From NCBI GenBank assembly GCA_026873275.1, contig JANTUC010000012.1, positions 578,001 through 642,000 of the forward strand: a stretch of 64,000 nt of DNA. Reading direction: 5' to 3'. Shown here piece by piece: positions 63,575-64,000 of the stretch (positions are counted from its first letter, which is position 1; the number at the start of each line of letters is the position of its first letter). The notes beneath the pieces were generated by a model that did no database searches, was not told where the DNA came from, and saw only the letters and a list, made by a program, of their open reading frames with translations. Both the position numbers and the translations under genes were made by a program. Origin of the DNA: Pseudopithomyces maydicus (taxonomy: Eukaryota; Ascomycota; Dothideomycetes; Pleosporales; Didymosphaeriaceae).

Positions 63575-64000
63575 ATGAGTAGCGGGACGACGTCTGAGGA
63601 GACCTTTGAGTGGATTGAGACGCCACCGGCGCGCACGCCGACCAAGCCCGAGTTCGACTGCGGTGTGCGGACGACCTCTGTATGTATTCTCGACCCAAAA
63701 GTGCCCCGCCAGCCATTGAGCTCCACCTGGCAAAAACAAACAACTCATTGATGGTGTGAATGCAGTACCCATCGATCCCCAATGCTCCTCTGCCCGCAGA
63801 TAGCAATGGCCGTGACCACTTCTCCAATACCGCCCTGATCTCTCTGCTTGTCGGTGTCCCCGCCTATGTTACCTGGAAGCTCGGCGGAGGGCTGAAGACA
63901 TGGATCTTCTTCGCTCTGATCGTTGACTTGCCTATCCTCGCCGCTTTCTGGATTGTCACCTCCGAATATGCCCCCCGCAAGAACGAGAAGGCCAAGTTCC
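63575..64000 (+). CDS. sphingolipid C9-methyltransferase, N-terminal part
   Basis: Exon 1 63575-63679 and exon 2 from 63766, cut by the window end (113 codons visible). Fungal sphingolipid C9-methyltransferases add the methyl branch to glucosylceramide long-chain bases, using S-adenosylmethionine, in the ER membrane. The visible part has N-A-P-L-P-A-D, then two hydrophobic segments with V-G-V-P-A-Y-V-T-W-K-L-G-G-G-L-K-T-W-I-F-F, and the trailer A-P-R-K-N-E-K-A-K-F, which fits the family start as I recall it. The methyltransferase domain would lie beyond the window. Confidence 0.8.

Overview
The window looks like nuclear DNA of a filamentous ascomycete, probably a Dothideomycete. Genes are split by short GT-AG introns (mostly 45-60 bases) with CTAAC/CTGAC-type branch sites. 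Fungal-specific families are present (eisosome protein Eis1, sphingolipid C9-methyltransferase, DUF4360 secreted protein). There is an AT-rich, RIP-like island carrying a young chromovirus. The species assignment is inference; the splice models were read by eye from frame, phase and motif.

Layout. 0.8-2.2 kb: an F-box-type protein (+). 2.3-3.1 kb: a three-exon DUF4360 secreted protein (-). 3.1-5.9 kb: nothing recognisable. 5.9-7.7 kb: a vacuolar-type Ca2+/H+ exchanger (+). 8.1-8.5 kb: a decayed ORF. 8.5-17.1 kb: an AT-rich island interrupted by a complete Ty3/gypsy chromovirus (9594-16988, genes on -). The element has 622-bp LTRs, a perfect ATATT target duplication, gag, pol with a C-terminal chromodomain, a textbook -1 frameshift site and a likely self-priming signal. 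An unexpected extra gene runs the opposite way near the 3' LTR, with its own TATA box, and encodes a Zn-cluster plus coiled-coil protein.

17.6-41 kb is a conserved housekeeping stretch: LSM6 (-), a Rad60/Esc2-like SUMO-like-domain protein (+), TRM112 (+), YTM1 (-), a HAD-family protein (+), pyruvate carboxylase (-), clathrin heavy chain (-) and eIF3j (+). A tRNA-Gly(UCC) (-) lies at 41.8 kb. A large gene-poor, microsatellite-rich interval (24.5-27.2 kb) lies downstream of the pyruvate carboxylase gene.

45-61.7 kb: an Azf1-like C2H2 regulator (+), a germinal-centre-type Ste20 kinase (+), a large fungal-specific Ser/Pro-rich protein (-), a decayed repeat region with CCHC zinc-knuckle fragments, and Eis1 (-). 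The first three of these each need one or more single-base frame corrections, mostly in C or G runs, while the long genes to the left need none. This clustering suggests either local sequence error or real damage. 62.4-64 kb: an atypical tyrosine phosphatase (+) and the start of a sphingolipid C9-methyltransferase (+), cut by the window end.

The host genes are unrelated housekeeping functions and do not form a pathway. The most original content is the retroelement: its antisense Zn-cluster gene, the array of C-x3-4-C-x2-3-H repeats in Gag, and its compact frameshift and priming signals.
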